Positions 55,910-64,000 of a DNA stretch of 64,000 bases are shown one piece after another (positions within the stretch are counted from its first letter, which is position 1; each line of letters begins with the position of its first letter). The stretch is taken from positions 55,828 through 119,827 of the forward strand of contig CAXLMP010000005.1 of assembly GCA_964187655.1 (NCBI GenBank), in the 5' to 3' direction. A model generated the notes under the pieces. That model saw nothing but the letters and a program-made list of their open reading frames with translations. It was not told where the DNA came from and did not search any database. A program made the position numbers and the translations under genes. Source of the stretch: Lentimonas sp002292345 (lineage in GTDB: Bacteria; Verrucomicrobiota; Verrucomicrobiia; Opitutales; Coraliomargaritaceae).

Positions 55910-57277
55910 TTAAATCAAAGTAGTTTTCTCAGCTGTGGATTTACCTTCTTTACGAAGAGCCGCTTGGGTGCGGGCTTTTTCCACAAACTCGTCATTAAAT
56001 TTCGCGATAAAACTCTGCACCGGCCAAGAGGCCGCTTCACCAAACGCACAAATCGTGCGGCCAGCAATTTGGTCAGCAATATCTTTAAGCAACTGCGCAT
56101 CTTCTTCGCGTGCTTCACCATCGACCATGCGTTGTGTGACCTTACGCATCCACGGCACCCCTTCGCGACATGGTGTACACTGACCGCAACTTTCATGCGC
56201 GTAGAAATAGTTAATATTTGCAAGTGCCTCAACCATATCGGTCGAGTCATCCATCACGATCACACCACCAGAACCAGACATCGAACCGACTAAACCAAGG
56301 CTATCAAAATCCATAGGAATATCTTCGATGCCCCAATCAAACTCGGTGCCATCCTTAAGCTTACCCGTAAAGCGTTCATCAGCGCGCAAGACCTTCGCCG
56401 AAGAACCGCCAGGAATGACCGCCTTAAGCTTTCGTCCAGGCTTGAGCCCACCGCAAATGTCATAGATCAACTCTCCCAGAGTGATTGCGGAACACGGAAA
56501 CTCGTAGTAGCCAGGCTTTTGCACGTGGCCAGAGACACACCAAATACGTGTGCCAGTATTGCCTGGAGTGCCGATTTCAGAGAAGCCTTGACCACCGAGT
56601 TCGATGATGTGCTTCACATCGCACAGTGTTTCCACGTTGTTGACGATGGTTGGGCACTGGTAGAGGCCGAGGGCTGCGGGGAAATACGGAGGCTTAATAC
56701 GAGGATTCGCACGATTGCCTTCGATCGATTCAATCAGGCCAGTTTCTTCACCACAGATGTAAGCGCCGGCACCACGATGCACGATGATGTCACACGAGTA
56801 ACTGGTGCCTAGAATATTATCACCTAGTAAATTCTTTTCACGGGCCTCTTCGATCGCACGTTCGAGAATCTTGTAGCCTTGGAAAAACTCTCCGCGGATG
56901 TAGATGAAGGCGAGCTTTGCCTGAATCGCGAAAGCCGAGCACATCATACCTTCAATAAGCTGATGCGGGTCTTGGTGGATAATTTGGCGGTCTTTAAAAG
57001 TGCCTGGCTCGGATTCATCCGCATTACAGACAAGGTAGATCGGCTTGCCGGACTTGCGGTCGAGAAACTTCCACTTCATACCTGCGGGAAAACCTGCGCC
57101 ACCACGACCACGCACGCCAGATGTCAGCACATCCGCGCAAATATCTTCGGGCTTCATGGTGACTGCCTTCTTTAATTGCTCGTAGCCACCGTGCTTTAGG
57201 TAGCAGTCGATATCGTTGGTGTAGCCTGGTTCGTCGATATGCTTAAAAATAAGCCTATGTTCTTGTGGTGTTGACAT
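55910..57277 (-). CDS. nuoF: NADH-quinone oxidoreductase subunit F
   Basis: The NADH- and FMN-binding subunit. Seen: RGRGGAGFPAGMKWKF (NADH/FMN), ADESEPGTFKDR, the GAGAYICGEETGLIESIEG FMN-site region and N3 cluster ligands ESCGQCTPCREG plus TICAFGEA. ATG 57277 gives MSTPQEHRL; the frame upstream to 57322 is open but unlike the family. 455 residues, normal. Confidence 0.96.
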   Translation of the reverse strand: MSTPQEHRLIFKHIDEPGYTNDIDCYLKHGGYEQLKKAVTMKPEDICADVLTSGVRGRGGAGFPAGMKWKFLDRKSGKPIYLVCNADESEPGTFKDRQIIHQDPHQLIEGMMCSAFAIQAKLAFIYIRGEFFQGYKILERAIEEAREKNLLGDNILGTSYSCDIIVHRGAGAYICGEETGLIESIEGNRANPRIKPPYFPAALGLYQCPTIVNNVETLCDVKHIIELGGQGFSEIGTPGNTGTRIWCVSGHVQKPGYYEFPCSAITLGELIYDICGGLKPGRKLKAVIPGGSSAKVLRADERFTGKLKDGTEFDWGIEDIPMDFDSLGLVGSMSGSGGVIVMDDSTDMVEALANINYFYAHESCGQCTPCREGVPWMRKVTQRMVDGEAREEDAQLLKDIADQIAGRTICAFGEAASWPVQSFIAKFNDEFVEKARTQAALRKEGKSTAEKTTLI

Positions 57278-57310
57278 GTGATTCGGATGGAGGTCTGCCG
57301 GAAATGGCGA

Positions 57311-57345
57311 AGCAATTAGCAATTAAAAAATTAAGAATAGAAGGA
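57311..57345 (-). repeat. Heptamer-phased run in the nuoE-nuoF gap
   Basis: Plus strand: AGCAATT twice, then AAAAAAT, TAAGAAT and AGAAGGA. It is a weaker example of the 7-base phasing seen before oppD, metY and nuoJ. It lies 34 bases or more upstream of the chosen nuoF start. Confidence 0.55.
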
Positions 57346-57349
57346 GCGA

Positions 57350-57829
57350 TTAGATTTCGCCATTTTTGATTTTAGCCGCGAGCTCGGATGCCTTATCTGG
57401 ATCGATATCGGTGTATTCGTCTTCGCCGACCATCACGACTGGGCCTTTAGCGCAATCCGCGTGGCACTCGACAAAATTAAGTGTAACAGAACCATCTTCA
57501 CTGGTGTGACCAACCTTACAGTTCAACTCTTTTTCTAGGCGTTCACAGGTCTGATATGCACCAGCTAATGCGCAAGGTAGTGTGCGGCAAACGCGCACGT
57601 GATGCTTGCCTGTCGGCTCGGTGCGAAGCATCGGGTAAAAAGTGACTAGCTCAAAAATGTTGATCGGCTGCAGATCCAAGCGATCTGCGATCCATTCCAT
57701 TGCCGCATTCGAAAGATAGCCCTGGTCCTCTTGCACTAGGTGGCACAGTGGCAGCGCGGCGCTCTTGACCGTTGGGTAGCGCGGCACCAGCTTATCAATT
57801 TTTTCGATTGTTTCGGGTTTTAAGTTCAT
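57350..57829 (-). CDS. nuoE: NADH-quinone oxidoreductase subunit E
   Basis: A thioredoxin-like subunit with a [2Fe-2S] cluster (N1a). Seen: VCRTLPCALAGAY (two Cys, spacing as in the family) and VECHADCAKGPVVMV (the other two), plus the N-terminal helical part YPTVKSAALPLCHLVQEDQGYL. 159 residues. Its ATG is preceded by an 8-base tandem repeat. Confidence 0.96.
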   Translation of the reverse strand: MNLKPETIEKIDKLVPRYPTVKSAALPLCHLVQEDQGYLSNAAMEWIADRLDLQPINIFELVTFYPMLRTEPTGKHHVRVCRTLPCALAGAYQTCERLEKELNCKVGHTSEDGSVTLNFVECHADCAKGPVVMVGEDEYTDIDPDKASELAAKIKNGEI

Positions 57830-57830
57830 C

Positions 57831-57870
57831 GTATCAAAGTTTCGAAATTTCAGTATTTCAGTATTTCAGC
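57831..57870 (-). repeat. Octamer-phased repeat directly upstream of nuoE
   Basis: Plus strand: GTATCAAA, GTTTCGAA, ATTTCAGT, ATTTCAGT, ATTTCAGC: five 8-base units, the last three almost identical. It ends one base before the nuoE start codon and almost reaches the nuoD stop at 57875. No Shine-Dalgarno sequence is present. Confidence 0.8.
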
Positions 57871-57874
57871 TTTT

Positions 57875-59113
57875 CTAGCGATCACACTCTCCCATCACGA
57901 AGTCGAGCGAACCTAGTATTACAGTGATGTCGGTCAGGAAGTGGCCTGGAATGAGTTTATCGAGGATACTAAGATTACAAAATGATGGGCCGCGGATCTT
58001 CATGCGATATGGCACGCCGCCACCCTTTGAGTGAATAAAAAAGCCAAGGGCACCTTTCGGATTTTCGGCTTCGAAATACACTTCGCCCTTTGGAATCTGC
58101 GGCCCTTCGGTCACGATCATGAAATTCTGAATCAGTTCCTCCATACTGGTGAGTACTTTAGCCTTCTGCGGAGCAAAAATTTTCTTCGCATCTTCCGTAT
58201 AGTAGGAGCCTTCTGGGAATTTACCAATACACTGACGGATGATTCCGACACTTTGGCGAATCTCCTCCGCACGCATCAAATAGCGATCGTAACAATCTCC
58301 GTTGGTGCCAATCGGCACTTCAAAATCGTAGTTCTCGTAGCCCAAGTATGGCTTATCCTTGCGTAAATCAAGATCCACGCCACAGGCGCGGAGATTAGGA
58401 CCAGTGAGGCCGTAAGCAAGTGCGTCTGCTTTCGAAATCATACCGATACCGACAGTGCGATCCATAAAAATACGGTTACGAGTCAGCAGCTTATCAACTT
58501 GATCAAGCACGGGCAGCACGCCCTTACAGAATTCAAGCACTCGGCCCAACCAGCCGTCAGGAATGTCGCGTGCAACACCGCCGATACGTGTGTAGCTGGT
58601 GGTAAAACGTGCGCCGGTTAATTCTTCGAACAGCGTGTAAAGTTTTTCACGTTCGGTGAAGGTATACATAAATACCGTCCATGCACCTGCATCCATTCCA
58701 TACACGCCAACTCCCAATAAGTGCGAAGAAATACGTGCCAACTCGCAGCAGAGCAAACGAATTGCCTGGCAGCGTTCTGGCACTTCTAGGTTTGCCAGTT
58801 TCTCAACAGCCAGCGCATATGCGACATTGTTCGAAAGCGGCGCAATATAGTCCAAGCGATCCGTATATGGAATGAACTGGTTGTAAGTCATGCTCTCGGC
58901 GATCTTCTCGTCACCGCGGTGCAGGTAACCCAGCACAGGCTCGCACCTCTTCACGACGTCGCCGTCGAGCTCCATTTTGAGGCGCAGCACGCCGTGGGTG
59001 GTCGGGTGCGACGGCCCAACGTTGAGCATCATGGTTTCGCCTTGCAGATCGCCTTCAAGCTCGCTTGCGCGGGCACCGGCATCCCCGATTGAAATTTCTT
59101 TGCTAGTGGCCAT
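57875..59113 (-). CDS. nuoD: NADH-quinone oxidoreductase subunit D (separate, not fused to C)
   Basis: The 49-kDa-type subunit forming the quinone site with NuoB. Seen: NVGPSHPTTHGVLRLKMELDGD, YLHRGDEKIAE with the conserved His for quinone binding, SHLLGVGVYGMDAGAWT, and GVARDIPDGW. 412 residues, ending GECDR as usual. About 45 bases precede nuoE. The clear CTERM GSLDFVMGECDR supports the stop. Confidence 0.97.
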   Translation of the reverse strand: MATSKEISIGDAGARASELEGDLQGETMMLNVGPSHPTTHGVLRLKMELDGDVVKRCEPVLGYLHRGDEKIAESMTYNQFIPYTDRLDYIAPLSNNVAYALAVEKLANLEVPERCQAIRLLCCELARISSHLLGVGVYGMDAGAWTVFMYTFTEREKLYTLFEELTGARFTTSYTRIGGVARDIPDGWLGRVLEFCKGVLPVLDQVDKLLTRNRIFMDRTVGIGMISKADALAYGLTGPNLRACGVDLDLRKDKPYLGYENYDFEVPIGTNGDCYDRYLMRAEEIRQSVGIIRQCIGKFPEGSYYTEDAKKIFAPQKAKVLTSMEELIQNFMIVTEGPQIPKGEVYFEAENPKGALGFFIHSKGGGVPYRMKIRGPSFCNLSILDKLIPGHFLTDITVILGSLDFVMGECDR

Positions 59114-59125
59114 TTAAAAATTCTC

Positions 59126-59743
59126 TTATTTACCGCAGGGTTTTATCTTTTTCTCATTCCAGCTCTCATCCCGAGCTCGTGGTTCGGTCTGGCTCATTGG
59201 GCCATCCGCTGAAGAAACGAACGGTCCACCGACCATTGGCGCAGGCTTTACGGACATTCCTGTAATCTCAGCGACATCGTCCGCTGGCAGTGGCACTTCG
59301 ATTCCAGCCAGTGGAAAATCTTTACGCAGTGGGTGATATGGATAAGCATCCCACATCAATATACGTGTCAAATCTGGGTGCCCTTGGTAGCGAATACCCA
59401 TCAAATCGTATGTTTCACGTTCGTGCCAGTTTGCCGCAGCATACAAACCCGTCAGCGACGGCAGTGCCGGATTAATGTCATCCGTGCAATCCACTGCCAC
59501 ACGCAAATACTCGTGCTTGGTCGTCGAGAGGAAGTGATAGATCCCGGTAAAGCGCGGGCTCTGCGCATCCCAATCGACCGCAGTTACATCAACCAACATA
59601 TCGTAGCCAAAATCGTCGCGTAATACCGTGCACAACTCGATCAACTGTGACGACGCGCAGTTTATTGCAACGTGGTCGGAAGACTCGCGTTCTGTGAGGG
59701 TTTCGAAGCGCTCCTTGAGAAGAGCCAAATCACTGGTAGTCAT
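59126..59743 (-). CDS. nuoC: NADH-quinone oxidoreductase subunit C
   Basis: 30-kDa-type subunit linking NuoD to NuoB. Seen: LVDVTAVDWDAQSPRFTGIYHFLS, LTGLYAAANWHERETYDLMGIRYQGHPDLTRILMWDAYPYHPLRKDFPL, the family signature. 205 residues. NuoC and NuoD are separate genes here (not a fused NuoCD). Starts 3 bases after nuoB. Confidence 0.96.
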   Translation of the reverse strand: MTTSDLALLKERFETLTERESSDHVAINCASSQLIELCTVLRDDFGYDMLVDVTAVDWDAQSPRFTGIYHFLSTTKHEYLRVAVDCTDDINPALPSLTGLYAAANWHERETYDLMGIRYQGHPDLTRILMWDAYPYHPLRKDFPLAGIEVPLPADDVAEITGMSVKPAPMVGGPFVSSADGPMSQTEPRARDESWNEKKIKPCGK

Positions 59744-59746
59744 AGC

Positions 59747-60292
59747 TTAACTTTTATTCGTAACTTCGGCTACGTCTTTCGAATCAGCCTTTTCAGGAAA
59801 CAAGTTCTTCACCGAATGCTCAGCGCCAATCTTGTCCTGCAGTTTAATCATCGCATCGAGCAGTGCCTCTGGACGCGGAGGACAACCACTGATATAAACA
59901 TCTACTGGGATAATCTGGTCCACTCCTTGCAACGTCGCATAGGAACGGTACATCCCGCCCGTGCTTGCACAAGCACCCATCGCAACCACCCATTTCGGCT
60001 CAGCCATCTGATCGTAAATACGACGCACGACTTCAGCCATTTTGTAAGTCACCGTGCCCGCAACGATCATGCAATCCGCCTGACGAGGCGAGAAACGCAT
60101 CACTTCCATTCCGAATCGGGAAATATCAAATCGCGCGCCGCCAGCGGCCATCAACTCAATCGCGCAACAAGCGAGGCCCATTGGCATTGGCCAAACCGAG
60201 TGTTTGCGAATCCAGTTAATTACAGCATCCGCCTGAGTGACAATGACTTCACCCTCGACCTTACTATCATAAGCTATGGTTGTATTTTGCAT
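59747..60292 (-). CDS. nuoB: NADH-quinone oxidoreductase subunit B
   Basis: Carries cluster N2, the last before quinone. Seen: GLACCAIELMAAGGARFD (two adjacent Cys), MGACASTGGMYRSY (Cys) and VYISGCPPRPEALLDA (Cys), i.e. all four N2 ligands. 181 residues. It is the first nuo gene in this window; no nuoA precedes it, the upstream 220 bases leading into the divergent gdhA. Confidence 0.97.
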   Translation of the reverse strand: MQNTTIAYDSKVEGEVIVTQADAVINWIRKHSVWPMPMGLACCAIELMAAGGARFDISRFGMEVMRFSPRQADCMIVAGTVTYKMAEVVRRIYDQMAEPKWVVAMGACASTGGMYRSYATLQGVDQIIPVDVYISGCPPRPEALLDAMIKLQDKIGAEHSVKNLFPEKADSKDVAEVTNKS

Positions 60293-60514
60293 ACTAATTG
60301 TGAGGTCTGTGAGTAGGCGTCCTCAAAAGGCTGAGACCCTAATTTCCCCCCTTGCTCATGCAAGCTACAATTTGACTTAATCGTAACTTCAACTCCGCCT
60401 AGTCAGACTAAATACATCTATGTCATTAAAGAAGCAATTCAGGATAACAATTAATACCACAGATATCCAATACGCAGACTTGTAAGCAATCCCCAGCCAG
60501 CTAACATGCTCTAA

Positions 60515-61840
60515 ATGGAACCTTGCGATACCCCTGCCTGCCAATCCGCCCGTGAAATTTTCCACGAACTCGAAGAAATTTACGACGAACACAATCTCTA
60601 CTTTCAAACCATTGGCTCCGTGCTAGAGGCGGCTAATGCACTGGACGTGCCTCATCGACTCAAACTTATCCTGACCCAGCCAAAGAACGAGATCATGGTC
60701 CACTGCCCAGTCGAAATGGATGACGGCTCTTGGCAACTATTTAAAGGCTACCGCGTACAGCACAACAATGTGCTCGGCCCCTATAAAGGCGGAATTCGCT
60801 ACCACCCCGAGGTTAAACTCGACGAAGTCAAAACCCTCGCCCTGCTCATGACGATGAAGTGCGCACTCGCCCGCCTCCCTTTCGGCGGTGCCAAAGGCGC
60901 GCTCCGCATCGACCCAGGAACCGTCAGCAAGGATGAACTGATGCGCGTCACCCGTCGTCTTACCTCCGCGCTGGGCGACAATATCGGCCCCGACTACGAT
61001 ATCCCCGCGCCCGACGTCGGTACCAACTCTCAAGTCATGGCGTGGATGGCCGACACCTATATTAACTTTGCCGAGTCCTCAAGTAAGGTCACTGCCCGCG
61101 GTGTTGTCACTGGTAAGCCCCTCGAATTTGGCGGCTCAGCTGGCCGCGAAAAAGCCACTGGGCAAGGCCTCGTCTACGTTCTCGACGCTTTGCTCCCCGG
61201 AATGGGCATCGAGCTCGATAAAGTCTCCTGCAGCCTGATCGGCTTCGGCAATGTCGGCTCATGGACTGCTCGGTTACTACAAAAACGTGGCACGACGCTC
61301 AAAGCAGTGATGGACCATACTGGCGCGATTCTGAACGAAAACGGCATCGACGCCGAAGCGCTCGCACAACACGTTAAAGCCAATGGCGGCGTGCACGGAT
61401 TTGCCGATACCACAGCCGTCAGCAACGAAACCTTCTATTCCACCTCCGTCGACCTGTTCATCCCCGCCGCACTGGAGCAGATGGTCGATCTCAAACACGC
61501 TAAGCGCATGCAATGTAAAGTACTGGTGGAAGGTGCCAACGCCCCTACCACACCCAACGCTGAGCGCTACCTGCTCGAAAAAGGTGTCGAGGTGCTGCCC
61601 GCCATCCTGTGCAACGCCGGCGGCGTGACTGTTAGTTATTTTGAATGGAAACAAAACCGCCAATCCGAGACCTGGGATGAAGAACTTGTTGATCAACGTC
61701 TTAAAAAAATAATGACCCGTTCAGCGGAGCGTGTCTTAACAATGTCCAAACACTTAAACTGTAACATGCGCATCGCCTCCTACGCATCAGCGATCGAACA
61801 TATCGACAAAGTTTACGAAATGCGCGGCGTCTTTCCTTAA
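60515..61840 (+). CDS. gdhA: Glutamate dehydrogenase (Glu/Leu/Phe/Val dehydrogenase family)
   Basis: Interconverts glutamate and 2-oxoglutarate plus ammonia using NAD(P). Seen: GPYKGGIRYHPEV with catalytic-site residues, the LPFGGAKGALRID signature (second Lys), DYDIPAPDVGT, GFGNVGSWTARLLQ dinucleotide motif and a VEGANAPTTPNAE segment. 441 residues, normal. Divergent from nuoB, about 220 bases apart, so the promoters of both lie there. A cofactor preference cannot be judged by eye. Confidence 0.95.
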   Translation: MEPCDTPACQSAREIFHELEEIYDEHNLYFQTIGSVLEAANALDVPHRLKLILTQPKNEIMVHCPVEMDDGSWQLFKGYRVQHNNVLGPYKGGIRYHPEVKLDEVKTLALLMTMKCALARLPFGGAKGALRIDPGTVSKDELMRVTRRLTSALGDNIGPDYDIPAPDVGTNSQVMAWMADTYINFAESSSKVTARGVVTGKPLEFGGSAGREKATGQGLVYVLDALLPGMGIELDKVSCSLIGFGNVGSWTARLLQKRGTTLKAVMDHTGAILNENGIDAEALAQHVKANGGVHGFADTTAVSNETFYSTSVDLFIPAALEQMVDLKHAKRMQCKVLVEGANAPTTPNAERYLLEKGVEVLPAILCNAGGVTVSYFEWKQNRQSETWDEELVDQRLKKIMTRSAERVLTMSKHLNCNMRIASYASAIEHIDKVYEMRGVFP

Positions 61841-62210
61841 CTTCACGAAGCGTAATGCTGCAGCCTTCGACAGCGAACACGGCGGCGCAATCTCCGCATC
61901 GCTCACAAATCCTGCAGCGTCTTTTGGCCTTTCGTCGAAGTCGTTGCCATCAGCGATGATTCATTGGTCATTAACCATCGCCGCATAAGGCATTGACAGC
62001 CGCGAACTTGTCCTTCAAATCATCTACATATCGTTTAGACAGCAAGTGCAGCCGAGAGCTCGCACTGGAGCGGACCTAGTGTCCACCAAACAGCTGAAAC
62101 TCGATATTCCCACTGATCTTCGGATTGTTTATCGTCGATCCCCGCAAAGCAACGTGCGTACGCACGCCACTTTCTCAAAGACACACTATAGCCATTCGTG
62201 GCACTCTAAC
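61841..62210. other. Untranslated region between gdhA and rho
   Basis: 370 bases. It holds a 14-bp palindrome CGTGCGTACGCACG at 62153-62166, 45 bases ahead of the rho ATG, and a TTGACA at 61993-61998 with no convincing -10 at the proper spacing. The in-frame stretch 62046-62210 before rho is open but does not look like the Rho N-terminal domain. No other gene is recognised. Confidence 0.55.
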
Positions 62211-63356
62211 ATGAGTAACGAAGCAACACCCAAGGAAGCTCCTAAGGACAATCAAATCGCCGTGTCAGGCATTCTGGAAATACTCCCGAATAAAACTGGC
62301 CAACTCCTCGACCCTGCCCGCAATGGCAAAACTCGGCCGACCGATCCATTTGTTACACGCGAACTGATTAAACGCTTTCGCCTCAAACAAGGCCACTTCA
62401 TCGAAGGCCAGGCCATCAGCAACGAGCGATTCCCAAATCCGAAGGTCAACTTCATTGACGCAGTCGACGGCGCGACAATGGAACAACGTAAAGGTCGATA
62501 CACATTCCAGCAGATGGTCTCCATCGCACCTGACGAACAACTTAAGCTCGAAGCCAAGGACGGTCGCCTCACAACGCGCATTATGGATCTTTTTTGCCCG
62601 ATTGGTAAAGGCACACGCGGACTCATCGTCGCGCCTCCACGTACGGGTAAGACCACTATTTTACACGACATTGCTCACGGTGTATTAGAGAATCATCCCG
62701 AATGTCACGTCATCGTGCTCCTTGTCGACGAGCGCCCCGAAGAAGTCACCGACTTTAAACGAAGCGTCGATGCCGAGATCTATGCTTCCTCCAACGACGA
62801 AGAGATCACAAATCACACGCGCCTCGCCGAGATCGCGATCGAGCGTGCCAAGCATCTGGTTGAATCAGGCAAAGACGTGGTGCTATTACTCGACTCCATC
62901 ACTCGCCTAGCTCGCGCCTACAATGCTGCATCCGGCAAAGGAGGCCGCACTATGACTGGTGGCCTCGACAGTCGTGCACTGGAAAAGCCACGTCAATTTT
63001 TCTCCGCGGCACGTAATTGTGAAGAAGGCGGTAGCCTCACCATCATCGCCACTGCACTGGTGCAGACTGGCAGTAAAATGGACGACCTAATCTTCCAAGA
63101 ATTTAAAGGCACAGGTAACATGGAAATGGTGCTCGATCGTAAAGCAGCCGAGCTTCGCCTCTGGCCTGCGATTAACCTGAATGCATCAGGCACGCGTAAG
63201 GAAGAGTTGATCTTGTCTGGTAAATATCTCGAAGGTGCTCAATTTCTGCGTCGTGCGCTCGCAGGGCAAAAGATTGAAGACGTAGCCGAGATCATGATCG
63301 ACCGTTTCACCCAGACCAAGAATAACGACGAGTTCCTAAAGCTACTCGATCGCTAA
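62211..63356 (+). CDS. rho: Transcription termination factor Rho
   Basis: A hexameric RNA-dependent helicase that ends transcription. Seen: an RNA-binding domain with VSGILEILPNKTGQLLDP and QGHFIEG, P-loop APPRTGKTT, VLLVDERPEEVTDFKRSV, Walker B VVLLLDSITRLARAYN, and the Q/R-loop GKGGRTMTGGLDS. ATG 62211 gives 381 residues, about 40 shorter than E. coli Rho: the N-terminal helical Rho_N part is absent, with only a short charged start (MSNEATPKEAPKDN). The open frame further upstream is not Rho-like. Confidence 0.95.
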   Translation: MSNEATPKEAPKDNQIAVSGILEILPNKTGQLLDPARNGKTRPTDPFVTRELIKRFRLKQGHFIEGQAISNERFPNPKVNFIDAVDGATMEQRKGRYTFQQMVSIAPDEQLKLEAKDGRLTTRIMDLFCPIGKGTRGLIVAPPRTGKTTILHDIAHGVLENHPECHVIVLLVDERPEEVTDFKRSVDAEIYASSNDEEITNHTRLAEIAIERAKHLVESGKDVVLLLDSITRLARAYNAASGKGGRTMTGGLDSRALEKPRQFFSAARNCEEGGSLTIIATALVQTGSKMDDLIFQEFKGTGNMEMVLDRKAAELRLWPAINLNASGTRKEELILSGKYLEGAQFLRRALAGQKIEDVAEIMIDRFTQTKNNDEFLKLLDR

Positions 63357-63357
63357 C

Positions 63358-63417
63358 GACCTTCGGTCGAGTGAGGAGTGACGCCTTCGGCGAGTGACTG
63401 CGTAAAGAGCTTCGCTC
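63358..63417. repeat. Three TTC-triloop hairpins at 24-25-base intervals after rho
   Basis: GACC-TTC-GGTC at 63358-63368, CGCC-TTC-GGCG at 63382-63392 and GAGC-TTC-GCTC at 63407-63417. They share the triloop but differ in stem sequence. The middle one with flanks, GAGTGACGCCTTCGGC, is the reverse complement of 46475-46490 near nuoN. No classical terminator follows rho; these hairpins may take that role. Confidence 0.75.
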
Positions 63418-63449
63418 CACCCGGCTCTGAAGTGAATAGTGAACTTCAA

Positions 63450-63531
63450 CACGTGAAACAGACATTCCTGTCTGGATTCTTTGCCTGACCACAGGCAAGA
63501 CGAAGGCCTGCCGTAGATGGCGTAGCAATGC
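63450..63531. repeat. Two further small hairpins between rho and the sugar kinase
   Basis: CAGACA-TTCC-TGTCTG (about 63459-63474) and TTGCCTG-ACCA-CAGGCAA (about 63481-63498). Both are perfect stems of 6-7 bp with 4-base loops, continuing the hairpin series from 63358. They lie in the gap between convergent rho and the kinase gene. No T-run follows either. Confidence 0.65.
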
Positions 63532-64000
63532 CTATGTCACCTCAACGCGTACGCGCTCAAGCCTTTTGCTCAACGCATCACCCTGTGGCAACGTCGGCGT
63601 CAGCGACTCCAGTCGACTCCATGCATACACCGTCGCACGTCGCGCGCAGTCTTCGAGTGATTCGCCCAATTGCTGACCGTGTAAATAGCCCGCCAGCAGC
63701 GCATCTCCTGCACCCACCGTGCTGACCACATTTAGCTTCGGCGCACGCACCAACAGCTCGGCATCAGCCGTCTGAAACAACGCGCCTTGACTACCCATCG
63801 AGACGATTAAATTCGGCATGCGCTCTTTGCACAGTCGCCGCGTCGCGGCTACAATTGCATCAAAACCTTTTAGCTCCACGCCCAGCAACTCCGCTAATTC
63901 ATGCTCATTCGGCTTGATCAAATCGACTCCCGCCGCCACCGCCGCCTTCAGTGCGGCGCCACTACTATCGACTGCAACCTTAGCGCCAGCTCCGCGTAAG
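63532..64000 (-). CDS. PfkB-family carbohydrate kinase (FruK-like), 3' part
   Basis: The C-terminal part of a ribokinase-fold sugar kinase; the frame is open to the window edge, so the 5' end lies outside. Seen: KVAVDSSGAAL and LIKPNEHELAELLG, typical of 1-phosphofructokinase/tagatose-6-phosphate kinase types, then STVGAGDALLAGYL with the catalytic GAGD motif. About 156 residues are visible. Substrate assignment to fructose 1-phosphate is likely but not proven; no PTS gene is visible. Convergent with rho. Confidence 0.9.
   Translation of the reverse strand, partial: LRGAGAKVAVDSSGAALKAAVAAGVDLIKPNEHELAELLGVELKGFDAIVAATRRLCKERMPNLIVSMGSQGALFQTADAELLVRAPKLNVVSTVGAGDALLAGYLHGQQLGESLEDCARRATVYAWSRLESLTPTLPQGDALSKRLERVRVEVT

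Noticed and set aside
60389..60607. Minus-strand frame before nuoB as a nuoA candidate
   Set aside because: It overlaps the start of gdhA, is only 72 residues, and lacks the conserved NuoA loop residues and three-helix layout.

Overview
The window looks like a chromosomal segment of a Verrucomicrobiota bacterium, most likely of the Opitutia/Puniceicoccales type (inferred, not proven). The pointers are a lexA operator close to the published Verrucomicrobia SOS box, few Shine-Dalgarno sequences, a mixed bacterial/archaeal-like glycan gene pair (GT2 plus an Agl23-type GT39 protein), paired GluRS and GlnRS, and a Pkn-like kinase next to rpoN. Almost everything is housekeeping. No phage, transposase or CRISPR array was seen.

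Layout. 1-9.5 kb: 3' end of purD, an inactive-looking S41-fold exported protein, a low-molecular-weight phosphatase, a YbjT-like SDR protein, an orphan zf-HC2-like protein, an M42 aminopeptidase, and the methyl-cycle pair metK-ahcY behind an 11-bp perfect inverted repeat. 8.7-14.6 kb: a minus-strand oligopeptide ABC transporter (oppA-B-C-D-F), with a DUF4250 gene set in it on the opposite strand. 14.7-25.7 kb: lexA with its own SOS box, glycan enzymes, an ApbE-like flavinyltransferase, a COG2509 flavoprotein, erpA, a Ser/Thr kinase-rpoN pair, hemW and a TIG-domain lipoprotein.

25.7-29.3 kb is the least ordinary stretch. It holds a frameshifted, truncated NarL-type receiver relic, an MBL hydrolase with an N-terminal helical (HTH-like) domain, a truncated receiver with an aromatic/basic tail, and tRNA-Leu(CAA) whose 3' end plus terminator is duplicated 147 bp downstream. 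It ends with a hybrid histidine kinase whose receiver has Asn at the phospho-acceptor position. Together these suggest remodelling of a two-component locus beside a tRNA gene.

29.4-46.2 kb: a coiled-coil membrane protein, trpS, glnS and gltX on one strand, an M48 lipoprotein, purH, a rhodanese, two tandem PilT-type ATPases, an M24 peptidase, a DUF192 lipoprotein, a TMTC-like membrane protein and metY. 46.5-60.3 kb: a complex I operon nuoB-C-D-E-F-G-H-I-J-K-L-M-N that lacks nuoA. 60.5-64 kb: divergent gdhA, then rho, and the 3' part of a PfkB-family sugar kinase.

Across the window several start codons are preceded not by a Shine-Dalgarno sequence but by 7- or 8-bp phased tandem repeats (oppD, metY, nuoJ, nuoE, and a related run before nuoF). 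Intergenic regions also carry families of small dyads: TTC-triloop hairpins after rho and nuoN, a 24-bp-arm hairpin near nuoN, and GGGCGA dyads. These non-coding patterns are the main unexplained signal.
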